From NCBI RefSeq assembly GCF_021412625.1, contig NZ_JAKCFI010000010.1, positions 62,001-126,000 on the forward strand: a stretch of DNA of 64,000 nt, read 5' to 3'. Shown here in pieces: positions 44,668-53,543 of this stretch (the stretch's first letter is position 1; each line of letters begins with the position of its first letter). Below the pieces are notes generated by a model that made no database searches, was not told the DNA's origin, and worked only from the letters and a program-made list of their open reading frames with translations. The position numbers were made by a program, and so were the translations under genes. This stretch comes from Myxococcus stipitatus. Its GTDB lineage: Bacteria > Myxococcota > Myxococcia > Myxococcales > Myxococcaceae.

Positions 44668-45216
44668 TCAGGTCCCCGAGCCGCCGCCCGGTGTGTACGG
44701 CTCGCCGAGCAGCCGGTGGCGGAGCACGCGGGTGACCTCGCCGTCCCAGCGCGGGGAGAAGAGCTCCACGGGCGTGCGTCGCCAGCGCACCGCGCACGCC
44801 AGACACGCCAGCGTCGTCACGAGCCCGATGACGGCGTTCTGCCAGGAGGACAGGTCCCACTGCCCGTCCCAGAACCAGTCCCGCATGCTCGTGGGCCACC
44901 AGTAGTGGATGGGCCACCCGGGGCCGCTCCCCGCCAGATCACAGAGCAGGTGCAGGTGGAACGCCCCCAGCGCGAGCGCCGCCACGCGCCACCGCTGGCG
45001 GGCCAACGCCACGCACGCGGCCGCCGTGACGAGCGCGCCCACGTACCCGTGGAAGAGCACATGGTGGTAGCGCGCGTACCATTCCTCGCCCGCCAGCAGC
45101 GTCAGGCCGTCCAGGTCCGGCGCCAGCCCCGCGCAGGTGACGAGGACGCGGTCCCGGCGCTCCCGCAACCCCTGGGCGGCCAGCCACGACAGCTCCGCGT
45201 GGACGATGGGATTCAT
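44668..45216 (-). CDS. YdjM/YbcI-like inner-membrane metal-dependent hydrolase
   Basis: 182 residues with about four membrane helices. Residues match the DUF457/YdjM family: N-P-I-V-H-A-E-L at the start, L-A-P-D-L-D-G-L at about 31-38, H-H-V-L-F-H-G near 51-56 and H-L-H-L-L-C-D at about 88-94. These His/Asp positions are those thought to bind a metal ion. The biochemical role of the family is not settled; E. coli YdjM is a SOS-regulated inner-membrane protein. The tail is Arg-rich and cytoplasmic. It is transcribed alone. Confidence 0.85.
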   Translation of the reverse strand: MNPIVHAELSWLAAQGLRERRDRVLVTCAGLAPDLDGLTLLAGEEWYARYHHVLFHGYVGALVTAAACVALARQRWRVAALALGAFHLHLLCDLAGSGPGWPIHYWWPTSMRDWFWDGQWDLSSWQNAVIGLVTTLACLACAVRWRRTPVELFSPRWDGEVTRVLRHRLLGEPYTPGGGSGT

Positions 45217-45251
45217 GGGCGCACCAGTCTACGCCGCGCGCGCTCGCGCGA

Positions 45252-45485
45252 CTAACCGCCCACGGGCGAGCGGCGGGGCGTGCCCAGCAGCTCCAACGTC
45301 CGCAGCGCCACGTCGGCCAGCGTCGACGCGCACGGCATGCAGCCACCCCCACAGCACGGCGGCCACTCGCCCTCCGGGTCCCTGAGCAACGGGTGGACGC
45401 AGCCACGCAGCGAGTCCGGCAACCCGGCCTCCTCGCAGGCCCGGCGCAGCGCGGCCTGCACGGTGGCGTCCTTCACGTCCAGCAT
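45252..45485 (-). CDS. Small Cys-rich protein, oxidoreductase-like N-terminal motif
   Basis: 77 residues from the ATG at 45485, with AGAGGG upstream; longer frames to the right are not coding. The centre has W-P-P-C-C-G-G-G-C-M-P-C (about 43-54), a C-C-x3-C-x2-C cluster close to the P-x2-C-C-x-S-G-C-x-x-C signature of the oxidoreductase-like domain (PF09791). Four clustered Cys could bind zinc or an Fe-S cluster. The first 40 residues are helical (A-L-R-R-A-C-E-E-A-G). No signal peptide. Function unknown; 35 bases downstream of it starts the YdjM-like gene in the same direction, so they may form an operon. Confidence 0.7.
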   Translation of the reverse strand: MLDVKDATVQAALRRACEEAGLPDSLRGCVHPLLRDPEGEWPPCCGGGCMPCASTLADVALRTLELLGTPRRSPVGG

Positions 45486-45621
45486 GTCCCTCTTGTAACG
45501 CGTGGCATGGGTGGAAAGCGGGGGTCTCCGCGAGGCGCGGAAGCGGGGGCGCCCCGCGCCGCTCGCCTGCTCGAAGAGCGCTGGAGTTTTCCGCCCGTCT
45601 CCCGCACATTTCAGTTGCGCA

Positions 45622-45631
45622 TGGTGGTTAG
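45622..45631. promoter_or_regulatory. Shared TGGTGGTTAG element before marR
   Basis: TGGTGGTTAG lies 47 bases before the marR start, within a stretch continuing GGGGCCTTACGAGTTGAGGG. The same ten bases occur at 46269-46278 at nearly equal distance before the efflux operon. It is a candidate operator for the MarR protein. Confidence 0.45.
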
Positions 45632-45677
45632 GGGCCTTACGAGTTGAGGGCGTCATCATTTCGACAGCGCATCCATC

Positions 45678-46202
45678 ATGAGCGTGAGCGTCCCCCCCAT
45701 CACCCGCTACGAGCGGTTGCAGCGCCTGGCCCGGCGGTTCCCCCAGCTGGACGCGAGCGCCATCGAGACGTGCATCGCGTTGCTGCGCCTGTCGAACGAG
45801 CTGTCCGGCGCCTATGAGACGCGGATGGCGCGCCATGGGCTGTCCACGGGGCGCTTCACCGTCCTGGTCCGCCTGCTCTCCACGCAGGAGAGCGAGGGCG
45901 GGCGGGGCCTGACGCCCGCAGAGCTGGCGGAGAACTCGTGCGTGAGCCGGGCCACCATGACGGGCCTGCTCGACACGCTGGAGAAGGACGGCCTCATCTC
46001 GCGCCAGGACCACCCCGAGGACCGGCGCATGTACACGGTGCACCTGACGCCCAAGGCCCAGGCCCTGCTCGAGGAGCTGGTTCCCCAGCACTTCAGCCGC
46101 GTCGCCACGCTCATGTCCGACCTGGACGACACCGAGCGAGCCACCTTGCGCGAGCTGCTGACCAAGGTCAGCGGCCGCCTCCCTTCCTTCCTGGAACCGT
46201 AG
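45678..46202 (+). CDS. MarR-family regulator of efflux operon
   Basis: 174 residues. Winged helix-turn-helix at about 75-130: L-T-P-A-E-L-A-E-N-S-C-V-S-R-A-T-M-T-G-L-L-D-T-L-E recognition region, followed by the wing D-H-P-E-D-R-R-M-Y-T-V-H-L-T. Flanking helices form the dimer interface. In the EmrRAB arrangement the MarR protein represses the downstream pump until a toxic phenolic or uncoupler binds it. It lies 119 bases before the EmrA-like gene, with the same TGGTGGTTAG element ahead of both, so joint control is likely. Confidence 0.92.
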   Translation: MSVSVPPITRYERLQRLARRFPQLDASAIETCIALLRLSNELSGAYETRMARHGLSTGRFTVLVRLLSTQESEGGRGLTPAELAENSCVSRATMTGLLDTLEKDGLISRQDHPEDRRMYTVHLTPKAQALLEELVPQHFSRVATLMSDLDDTERATLRELLTKVSGRLPSFLEP

Positions 46203-46268
46203 CGCTCTCCCCTCACGACACGAACGAACCCTGGCTGCCGGCGCCTGGCGGATGAACCCGTCTCGCCC

Positions 46269-46305
46269 TGGTGGTTAGCCCCCAAATCATTCGAGCCCTC
46301 AACCA
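46269..46305. promoter_or_regulatory. Putative MarR operator before emrA-like gene
   Basis: TGGTGGTTAG (46269-46278) is followed by CCCTCAACCA at 46296-46305, an inverted relative of the same half-site, about 17-53 bases before the EmrA-like start. The arrangement of inverted half-sites is suitable for a dimeric regulator. Confidence 0.45.
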
Positions 46306-46321
46306 TTTCGAGTCGAACCTC

Positions 46322-47569
46322 ATGAGCACAGCCGCCCCATCGATGGATGTCCCTGATTCCGAGTCCCCGAAGAACGCTCCCTCCGCGGTGAAGACGCCCG
46401 CGGCGCCGCGCTCGCGCGCGAAGAAGGTGCTGCCCGCGCTGCTGGCCGTGGCGGTGGTGGGTGGAGGTGTCCGCTGGGTGGTGTCGCGCGGCCAGGAGTC
46501 GACGGATGACGCCCAGGTCGAGGGGCGCATCGCCAACGTGTCGCCGCGCGTGTCCGGCCAGGTGGCCAGGGTGCTGGTGAGTGACAACCAGCAGGTGAAG
46601 GCCGGCGACGTGCTGGTGGAGCTGGACGCGACGGACCTGGAGGCGAAGCTGGAGGTCGCGCGCGCGGACGTGCTGAGCGCGGAGGCCCAGGCGGCGAACG
46701 CGCGCTCGCAGCTGGCGCTCACGGAGGTCAACGCGGGCGCCAACCTGCGGCAGGCGCGCGGCGGCGTGGTGCAGGCCAACAGCGGCATCAGCTCCTCGAA
46801 GGCGGCGCTGGACCAGGCGCGCGCGGACGTGGTGGCGGCCGAGGCGCGCTTCAAGCTGGCGGACACGGACCTGACGCGCGTGAAGACGCTCAAGCGCGAG
46901 GGCGCGGTGACGCAGGCGGACCTGGACGCGCGGCAGTCCGCGTACGACCAGGCCCAGGCGGCGCTGGACGTGGCGCGCGCGCGGCTGTCGTCCACCGAGG
47001 CGGGCGTGCAGGGCTCCTCCGGTGGCCTGGAGGCGGCGCAGGGCAAGCTGGCCGCGGCCGAGTCCGGCCCGGTGCAGGTGCAGGCCGCGGAGGCCGCGGT
47101 GAAGCTGGCGGACGCGAGGCTGAAGCAGGCCCAGGCGGCGCTGCGGCTGGCGGAGCTGGCCGTGTCCTACACGAAGGTGCTCGCGCCGGTGTCCGGCGTG
47201 GTGAGCCGGCGCACGGTGGAGGTGGGGCAGGTGGTGGGCCCGGAGCGGCCCCTGATGGCGCTGGTCCCCCAGGACGACGTGTGGGTCGTCGCCAACTTCA
47301 AGGAGGACCAGGTGGGAGAGATGAAGGCGGGGCAGGCCGTGGACGTGGAGGTGGATGCCTTCGGCAGCCATCACTTCAAGGGCCACGTGGACAGCCTGGC
47401 GGGCGCCAGCGGCGCGCGCTTCGCGCTGCTGCCTCCGGACAACGCCTCCGGCAACTTCGTCAAGGTGGTGCAGCGCATCCCCGTGCTCATCCGCTTCGAC
47501 GACGTGAAGGACGTGCCGCTCAAGCCGGGCATGAGCGCCGTCGTCACGGTGGACACGAGGAGCCACTGA
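46322..47569 (+). CDS. EmrA/HlyD-type membrane fusion protein
   Basis: 415 residues from the ATG at 46322; an earlier start at 46271 would lie within the putative operator. A short cytoplasmic N-terminus, one membrane helix (about 37-52), then S-T-D-D-A-Q-V-E-G-R-I opening the barrel-sandwich domain, a long alpha-hairpin coiled coil (about 110-260, Ala/Gln-rich), and the return strand A-P-V-S-G-V-V. It links the inner-membrane pump to an outer-membrane channel. The pump gene starts one base after its stop. No TolC-type gene is nearby, so the channel is encoded elsewhere. Confidence 0.92.
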   Translation: MSTAAPSMDVPDSESPKNAPSAVKTPAAPRSRAKKVLPALLAVAVVGGGVRWVVSRGQESTDDAQVEGRIANVSPRVSGQVARVLVSDNQQVKAGDVLVELDATDLEAKLEVARADVLSAEAQAANARSQLALTEVNAGANLRQARGGVVQANSGISSSKAALDQARADVVAAEARFKLADTDLTRVKTLKREGAVTQADLDARQSAYDQAQAALDVARARLSSTEAGVQGSSGGLEAAQGKLAAAESGPVQVQAAEAAVKLADARLKQAQAALRLAELAVSYTKVLAPVSGVVSRRTVEVGQVVGPERPLMALVPQDDVWVVANFKEDQVGEMKAGQAVDVEVDAFGSHHFKGHVDSLAGASGARFALLPPDNASGNFVKVVQRIPVLIRFDDVKDVPLKPGMSAVVTVDTRSH

Positions 47570-47570
47570 C

Positions 47571-49112
47571 GTGAAGGGAGAGGTCATCACCGGCTCCAAG
47601 GCCGGCATCACCATCGCCGCGATGGCCGCCGCGTTGATGTCCGTGCTGGACATCTCCATCGTCAACGTGGCGCTCAGCGACATCCGCGCGAGCTTCGGCA
47701 CGCCGATGGACCAGATTGCCTGGGTCTCCACCGGCTACATGATGGCGAACGTGGTGGTCATCCCGATGACGGGCTGGCTCCAGCGCCGCTTCGGTTTCCG
47801 GCGCTACTTCACCGCGTCCATCCTCATCTTCACCGCCGCCAGCGTGCTGTGTGGCCTGGCGTGGAACCTGCCTTCGCTGGTGGCCTTCCGCGTCCTCCAG
47901 GGCGTGGGTGGCGGCGCCATCATCCCCACCTCGCAGGCCATCCTCTTCGCGCGCTATCCGCAGAAGGAGCACGGCATGGCGGGCGCGCTTTTCGGCCTGG
48001 GCGCGGTGACGGGGCCGCTGCTCGGTCCCACGGTGGGCGGCATGCTCATCGAGGTGGCGAGCTGGCACTGGATCTTCCTCATCAACCTGCCGGTGGGCCT
48101 GTTCGCGGCCTTCATGGCGTGGCGCCACATCGAGCAGAAGGACTTCGAGCCGTCCATGGACAAGGTGGACCGGTGGGGCATCGCCCTGCTGGCCGTGGGC
48201 ATGGCGTCGCTCCAGTTCGTGCTGGAGGAGGGCACGCGCGAGGACTGGTTCGACAGCATGGAAATCACCGTGCTCGCGGTGGTGGCGGCGGTGGCGCTCA
48301 TCACGTTCATCGTGCACGAACTGGAGACACCCCAGCCGGTGGTGGACCTGAGGGTGTTCCTCAACCGCTCCTACGCGGCGGCCACGGGCATCAACTTCCT
48401 GGTGGGCACCGCGCTGTTCGGGGGCTCGTTCCTCTTCAGCCTCTTCTGCGGCACGGTGATGCGCTACTCGGCGCTCGACATCGGGTTGGTGTTCCTCAAG
48501 GGCAGCGCCATCCAGCTGGCGTTGATGCCGCTCATCGGCCGCTTCGGCGGGAAGGTGGATGGGCGGTGGCTGGTGGGCGTGGGCATCATGGGGATGTGTC
48601 TGTCGCTGTGGACCAACGGCCACCTGAGCAGCACCGCGGACGAGGCGGCGCTCATCGCGCCGGTGTTCATCCGCGCCTGCTCCATGGGCTTCATCTTCGT
48701 GCCCCTGTCGGTGATGGCGCTCAGCAACCTGCGGCCGGACCAGCGCGGCAACGCGGCGGGCTTGTTCAACCTGACGCGTGAGTTGGGCGGGTCCATCGGC
48801 ACGGCGTGGATGAGCAGCGCGCTCAACCGCCTGACGAAGGTGAACACCACGGCCATCACGTCCCACGTCGACGTGTACGGCCAGGTGGCGCAGGAGCAGA
48901 TCGCCGCGCTCAAGGCGGCGGTGGCCGCGCGCGTGGCGGACCCGCTGGCCGCGGCCTATGGGCTGCTGGGGCAGCGCATCAACCTGCAGGCGCTGGTGCG
49001 GGCCTTCAACGCCAACTTCACGGTGCTCACCGCCATCTTCGCGTGCTCGCTGGTGCTGGTGGTGATGCTGCGCAAGGCCGACCCCAAGGTGAAGGTCGAG
49101 GGCGCGCACTAG
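47571..49112 (+). CDS. EmrB-type MFS efflux pump (DHA2, 14 TM)
   Basis: 513 residues from a GTG one base after the previous stop. Fourteen membrane helices typical of the DHA2 drug:proton antiporters. Motifs: L-D-I-S-I-V-N-V-A-L (motif D1), W-V-S-T-G-Y-M, motif A-like W-L-Q-R-R-F-G-F-R-R, and motif C G-A-V-T-G-P-L-L-G-P. With the EmrA-like protein it should export lipophilic toxicants across both membranes. Transcription ends at a strong convergent terminator 32 bases later. Confidence 0.94.
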   Translation: MKGEVITGSKAGITIAAMAAALMSVLDISIVNVALSDIRASFGTPMDQIAWVSTGYMMANVVVIPMTGWLQRRFGFRRYFTASILIFTAASVLCGLAWNLPSLVAFRVLQGVGGGAIIPTSQAILFARYPQKEHGMAGALFGLGAVTGPLLGPTVGGMLIEVASWHWIFLINLPVGLFAAFMAWRHIEQKDFEPSMDKVDRWGIALLAVGMASLQFVLEEGTREDWFDSMEITVLAVVAAVALITFIVHELETPQPVVDLRVFLNRSYAAATGINFLVGTALFGGSFLFSLFCGTVMRYSALDIGLVFLKGSAIQLALMPLIGRFGGKVDGRWLVGVGIMGMCLSLWTNGHLSSTADEAALIAPVFIRACSMGFIFVPLSVMALSNLRPDQRGNAAGLFNLTRELGGSIGTAWMSSALNRLTKVNTTAITSHVDVYGQVAQEQIAALKAAVAARVADPLAAAYGLLGQRINLQALVRAFNANFTVLTAIFACSLVLVVMLRKADPKVKVEGAH

Positions 49113-49143
49113 GCTCCGGCTTCGTGGGTGTCTGGAGACGAAG

Positions 49144-49176
49144 AAGCGGGTCCGCTCTCGCCGAGCGGACCCGCTT
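49144..49176. terminator. Strong bidirectional intrinsic terminator
   Basis: A perfect 13-bp stem AAGCGGGTCCGCT / AGCGGACCCGCTT with a 7-base loop is followed by TTGTGTTT on the plus strand and preceded by A-rich sequence for the minus strand. It separates the convergent efflux operon and polysaccharide-lyase gene. Confidence 0.92.
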
Positions 49177-49199
49177 TTGTGTTTCCGGGGAGGAGGGGC

Positions 49200-50288
49200 T
49201 CAGCGCTGGGAGGCGCGAGCCCGCGCGAGCTGGCGGCGCCGACCGAGCAGCGTCGTCAGGGCCAGCAGCGCCGTGGCCGCGAGGAAGGGCGTCCCGCCCG
49301 AGCCCGTGGCCGAGCAGCCCGCGCCCGCGTTGGCGAGGTTGTCGTCGTTCACCACGCCCGCGCCCGGCGTGCCGGTGCCAGGCAGCGTGGGCACGGTGAT
49401 GACCGGAGGCGTCTCGGTCGTCGGCGTCTGCGGCGCGGGCGTCTCGGTGGTGGGCGTCTCCGTCGTGGGCGTCTCCGTCGTGGGAGTCTCCGTCGTGGGC
49501 GTCTCGGTGGTGGGCGTCTCGGTCGTCGGCGTCTGCGGAGCCGGGGCGGGCGTGGGCGTGGCGGGAGGAATCACGTCGGCCTGGTCCGTCGCCATGACGA
49601 ACCCGTCGTGGTACACGCTGGCCTCGGGGCGGATGGTGTCCTGGCGATACAGGCCGAGCTTCATGTAGTTCTTCTCGCTGCCGAACTGCGTGGCGCCCAT
49701 CTTCTTCGGCAGCACCAGCTTGCCGTTGTGCCACAGCTGCACGAAGCCCACCTTCGGGTTGGAGGACCACTTCACCTGGAGGACGAAGTCGTGCCAGGTG
49801 CCGCGCGCCAGCGGCGTGGTCCAGGGGATGGGGCCGTCCGCGCCGCCCACGCGCATGTGGATGGTGTCCCCGCGCACGAAGAACTCCAGCGGCGGCGAGC
49901 CGCAGCAGCCCTCCTGGTGCCACTGCGTGAAGACCTGCCACCCATCCGAGATGGGGTAGTTGCTCGGGAACATCGTGCTCCACTTGTAGAAGTACGTGGA
50001 GCCCGGCTTCTCCTCGCTGATGAAGAGCAGTTCGTTGCGATTGCCACTGGCGCCGATGGGGTCATCGCCGTGGCGGACGGTGGCCTTGAGGGCATAGCGC
50101 CCCTCGCGCACCACGTCCGTCACGACCTGGAGGCGGCTGTTGGCGACGCTCTGCGAGCGCGTCCACTGCGAGGTGTTCCCGGTCTCGAAGTCACCCTTCC
50201 AGATGACTTTCGCGGACGCGAGCGCGGGGACGGACAGCAACACCAGGGCGGCGAGTCGAAGGCATGCGGTCAAACGAAGTCCTTTCAT
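49200..50288 (-). CDS. Secreted polysaccharide lyase-like protein with MYXO-CTERM-like tail
   Basis: 362 residues from the ATG at 50288 (one five residues earlier is possible). Signal peptide ends A-L-A-S-A. Residues about 25-240 form a heparin-lyase-I-type jelly roll (PF14099-like): G-D-F-E-T-G-N-T-S-Q-W, Y-F-Y-K-W-S, W-Q-V-F-T-Q-W-H-Q-E-G, and Y-M-K-L-G-L-Y-R near its end. A Thr/Pro linker with T-T-E-T-P repeats leads to a C-terminal A-G-C-S, hydrophobic helix and R-R-R tail, the pattern of MYXO-CTERM surface sorting. It probably degrades an acidic polysaccharide at the cell surface. Substrate unknown. Confidence 0.85.
   Translation of the reverse strand: MKGLRLTACLRLAALVLLSVPALASAKVIWKGDFETGNTSQWTRSQSVANSRLQVVTDVVREGRYALKATVRHGDDPIGASGNRNELLFISEEKPGSTYFYKWSTMFPSNYPISDGWQVFTQWHQEGCCGSPPLEFFVRGDTIHMRVGGADGPIPWTTPLARGTWHDFVLQVKWSSNPKVGFVQLWHNGKLVLPKKMGATQFGSEKNYMKLGLYRQDTIRPEASVYHDGFVMATDQADVIPPATPTPAPAPQTPTTETPTTETPTTETPTTETPTTETPTTETPAPQTPTTETPPVITVPTLPGTGTPGAGVVNDDNLANAGAGCSATGSGGTPFLAATALLALTTLLGRRRQLARARASQR
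49411..49530 (-). repeat. 15-bp repeats coding for TTETP linker
   Basis: Eight 15-base units of the form GTCTC(C/G)GT(C/G)GT(G/C)GG(C/A) run head to tail; six are consecutive at 49441-49530 and one unit (49426-49440) has changed to code for A-P-Q-T-P-like residues. The product is a flexible Thr/Pro spacer between catalytic domain and cell-surface anchor. Confidence 0.88.
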
Positions 50289-50777
50289 TCCGGGTTGGCG
50301 CAATGGGACACCCGGGCGTGCGTGCCACTTCCCGCTCGGGGCCGGCTGCCAAGCCCCACTCGAACAGGGCCCCGCTCCGACGCGCGGCGGGACACGGGAC
50401 GTCGCGGCGCCCGTCCCCGTGCTCGCCGCTTCCCACCGCGCGCAATGATTTCCGGCGGATGGCGCGAGCCTTCACGGGTGGGTTCGTCGAGCACCCGCGC
50501 CTGCACGGCGCTCGCATGCCCCGCCGCCTGACGACACACCGCCGCCTGGCCCGTCTGTCATTGACGCGGTCCGCCTCGGCGATGGGAAGTCGGTGAAGTC
50601 CTGGTTCGAAGTTCCGAGGACTCGCACGTTGGTACGAGACGGACGTGTGGTCGGGAACGTCCACCCGAGGGTGAGAGGGTGTCTCGTTTCCGTCGAAAGT
50701 CGGCGGAGGGAGGACGGTTGGTGTAGAACCCGACACGTGGGCGGCTGCTTGGGGGTGGCGCCCGAGGGGGCAGCACG
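50289..50777. other. Divergent intergenic region before CHAT protease gene
   Basis: 489 bases between the lyase and the CHAT gene. Open frames here lack third-position bias and ribosome sites. The part nearest the CHAT gene (50590-50770) contains GGGAACGTCC and other patches that might be an ECF-type -35 element, but no properly spaced -10 was found. No RNA structure was recognised. Confidence 0.55.
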
Positions 50778-53528
50778 ATGAAGCCGACGTTCGACAAGGT
50801 CGTGGTCCTGGCGTTGGCCGCGCCCATGCTCATCCTGGCGGTCCTGCTCGTCCGCACGTCGTCCAAGGGGGGCGGCGGAGTGGACGCGCAGTTCTGGGTG
50901 GAGCGCAGGGCCTCGGCGCGCATCGAGGCGCGCCTCACCTATCCGGAGGCGGACCGGTACCGGCCGCGCGTGTCGTCCGGTGGCTGTCCCGTCCCCGTCG
51001 AACCGATTCCGCTCAAGGAGCTGGCCCGGCTGGAGGTGGCCGGGGACTGGGCGGGCATCGCCGCCGCGTACGGGCTCCAGGGCGAGTGGAACCAGTCCCT
51101 CTCCTTCCTGGAGCGCATGCCGTCCGCGCCGGACCGCGACAGCGACCTGGCCGCCGTGTACCTCGCCCGGGGCTCGCACGAGCAGGCGCTGCGGCTGCTG
51201 GACCGGGTGCTGGCGTCGCGTCCCAGGCATCCGCAAGCGCTGTGGAACCGCGCGCTGGTGCTGCGCGACATGGGCCTGTCCATGAAGGCGGCGGAGACGT
51301 TCGACGAGGTCGCCGCGCTCGGCGAGCCCGGCTGGAGCCGCGAGGCCCACGGCCTCGCGCTCACGCTGCGGGAGGAGACGCAGGAGCGGGCCCGGCGGTG
51401 GCGCGCCGCCCGCGCCGCGACGCTGGCGCTGATGGATGACCCGAAGGCGCCGCTGCCCCTTCAGGAGGCGCGGCAGAGCCCGGGCATCGTCCGTCAGCAC
51501 TTCTACGACGTGGTGCGCGCCGCGCCGTCGAAGGAGCGCGTGCTGGCGCTGCTGCCGCTGGCGCAGGAGCTGGACCGGACGCAGGGCGGCAGCGCCATGG
51601 GCGACTACGTGCGGCGGGTGGCCGCGCGGGACTTCGCCCGGCGCGAGCCCCTGGCGAAGGGCTACGCGGACGTGCTGCGCCACCGCGGCTCGGCGCCGGA
51701 CGCGCTGCTCGAGACGGCGCGCGCCTCCGGCGAGGACGACCTCTTCGTCGGGCTGGCGCTGCAGGACAAGGCCGCGCTGCTGCGCTACCTGCCGGAGCTG
51801 ATGGCGCGCGGGCCCCGCCAGCAGGACTCGTGGTTCAGCCTCTACCTGGAGCGCGAGCAGGCGCGCAAGGAGACGGCGGACGGCGAGTGGTGGAAGGCGG
51901 AGCAGCGGTTGTTCAACGCGCTCCAGCGCTGCCGCGAGGGCGCCTTCTCCGCCCGCTGCGTGGACCTGGAGCTGCGGCTGGGCATCCTCTACGCGGACCT
52001 GCGGCGGCTGACGGAGGCCGAACAGCACGCGCGCATCGCCTGGTCCTGGGCGCGCCAGCTCCAGGAGTGGGAGCTGGAGCTGACGGCGCTGGAGACGCTG
52101 GCCCACATCTCGAGGGACCGCAGCGACTTCTCCAGCGCGCTGGCGTACGTGCAGGAGTGGTCCGCGCGCGGGGGGCGCATCAACAACACCTGCTACTGGC
52201 CCCACGTGAACATGGCGCACATCCACTACCTGGCGCTGCGCCCGCAGGAGGCCCGCGCCTCGCTGGAGGCCGCCGCCGCGTGCCCGCAGGCGCCCCTGGA
52301 CCTGATGTACGGCGCCACCTTCGCGGAGATGGCGCGCGCGCGCCCGGACCCGGCGGACGCGCAGCGGCTGGGCCACGCGCTCGGCATCGCCCGTCCCTCC
52401 AACCCCATGCCCGGTGACGCCGTGTACGCGCGCTACATCGAGGGCCGCTTCGCGTTGGACCGGGACAACGCCCAGGGACAGGCGCTGCTGGCGCGCGTCA
52501 TCGAGGACGCGGAGCGGCTGCCGCCCACGGACACGCTGGCGCGGGAGTCGTGGACGCTGGGCTACTCGTCGCTCGTCACCGACGCGGGGCGCACCGGGCG
52601 GTTCTCCCGCGTCCTGGAGTTGATGGCGGCGCAGCTGGGGACGGACATCCCCACGAAGTGCGCGCTGGCGGTCGCCGTGCACAACGAGCGCTCGGTGGCC
52701 GTCGTCCAGGGGCCGGACGGCGCGGTGCTGGGGGACTACCAGGGCGAGCGCAAGGAGCCCTTCGCCGCCACGCCCAGCTCGCAGCTCGTCCCGGAGCGGC
52801 TGCGCCAGGCGCTGCGCGGCTGTCCCCAGGTGGACGTGCTGGCGTGGGCGCCCGTCTTCGGGCGCACGGACCTGCTCGCGCCGGACGTGCCGTGGAGCTT
52901 CCGCATGGGACGCGCCGCGCGGGGAGAAGCGAAGCCGGCCGGCCGGCGCCTCGTCGTCTCCAGCGTGGAGGCGCCCGCGCTGCTCCAGCTGCCCCGGCTG
53001 CCGGCCTGGACGCCGTCGCCGGAGTCGGAGGCCACCGCGCTCGAGCACCTGTCGGGTTCGGAGGCCACGCCCTCGCACGTGCTGTCCAGCATGACGCGCG
53101 CGACGGAGATCGAAATCCACGCGCACGGCATCAGCGACCCGGTCATCTCCGACGCGTCCCTGGTGGTGCTCTCACCGGAGGGCAACGGCCGCTACGCGCT
53201 CACCGCGGACATCGTCCGGCAGCAGAAGCTGGCGGGCTCGCCCATGGTCTTCCTCGCGGCGTGCAGCGCGGGGCGGCTGGCCTCCACCGCCACGAACGAG
53301 CCCTTCAGCCTGCCGGCGGCCTTCATCCAGGCCGGCGCGCGCGCGGTGCTCGCCTCCACCGTGGACATCCCGGACGCGGCCGGCCGCTTCTTCGACGGCG
53401 TGCGCCAGCGCATCCACGCCGGCGCCGCGCCCGCGGTGGCCCTGCGCGACGAGCGCCAGAAGTGGCTGGCCCGCGACGCGCGCAACGACTGGACGCACCA
53501 CGTGCTGCTGGTGGAGACGTCCGACTGA
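50778..53528 (+). CDS. TPR-CHAT protease, membrane anchored
   Basis: 916 residues. A single N-terminal membrane helix (about 8-25) is followed by a TPR-rich helical region (about 70-640) and a C-terminal CHAT domain (about 650-916). The CHAT dyad is visible: H783 in I-H-A-H-G and C829 in F-L-A-A-C-S-A-G, so it should be an active caspase-like protease. Residues about 30-420 are clearly paralogous to the anti-sigma protein at 55596 (matching L-A-R/A-E-L-E...I-A-A-A-Y, H-P-Q-A-L-W-N-R, L-A-L-L-P-L-A-x-E-L-D, and D-Y-V-R-x-V-A). It lacks that protein's zinc finger. Substrate unknown; the nearby sigma/anti-sigma pair is an obvious candidate. Confidence 0.9.
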   Translation: MKPTFDKVVVLALAAPMLILAVLLVRTSSKGGGGVDAQFWVERRASARIEARLTYPEADRYRPRVSSGGCPVPVEPIPLKELARLEVAGDWAGIAAAYGLQGEWNQSLSFLERMPSAPDRDSDLAAVYLARGSHEQALRLLDRVLASRPRHPQALWNRALVLRDMGLSMKAAETFDEVAALGEPGWSREAHGLALTLREETQERARRWRAARAATLALMDDPKAPLPLQEARQSPGIVRQHFYDVVRAAPSKERVLALLPLAQELDRTQGGSAMGDYVRRVAARDFARREPLAKGYADVLRHRGSAPDALLETARASGEDDLFVGLALQDKAALLRYLPELMARGPRQQDSWFSLYLEREQARKETADGEWWKAEQRLFNALQRCREGAFSARCVDLELRLGILYADLRRLTEAEQHARIAWSWARQLQEWELELTALETLAHISRDRSDFSSALAYVQEWSARGGRINNTCYWPHVNMAHIHYLALRPQEARASLEAAAACPQAPLDLMYGATFAEMARARPDPADAQRLGHALGIARPSNPMPGDAVYARYIEGRFALDRDNAQGQALLARVIEDAERLPPTDTLARESWTLGYSSLVTDAGRTGRFSRVLELMAAQLGTDIPTKCALAVAVHNERSVAVVQGPDGAVLGDYQGERKEPFAATPSSQLVPERLRQALRGCPQVDVLAWAPVFGRTDLLAPDVPWSFRMGRAARGEAKPAGRRLVVSSVEAPALLQLPRLPAWTPSPESEATALEHLSGSEATPSHVLSSMTRATEIEIHAHGISDPVISDASLVVLSPEGNGRYALTADIVRQQKLAGSPMVFLAACSAGRLASTATNEPFSLPAAFIQAGARAVLASTVDIPDAAGRFFDGVRQRIHAGAAPAVALRDERQKWLARDARNDWTHHVLLVETSD

Positions 53529-53543
53529 GCCGCCCCCGTCCCC

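Noticed and set aside
50590..50640. tRNA-like GGTTCGA T-loop
   Set aside because: No acceptor stem, D-arm or anticodon arm could be folded around it.
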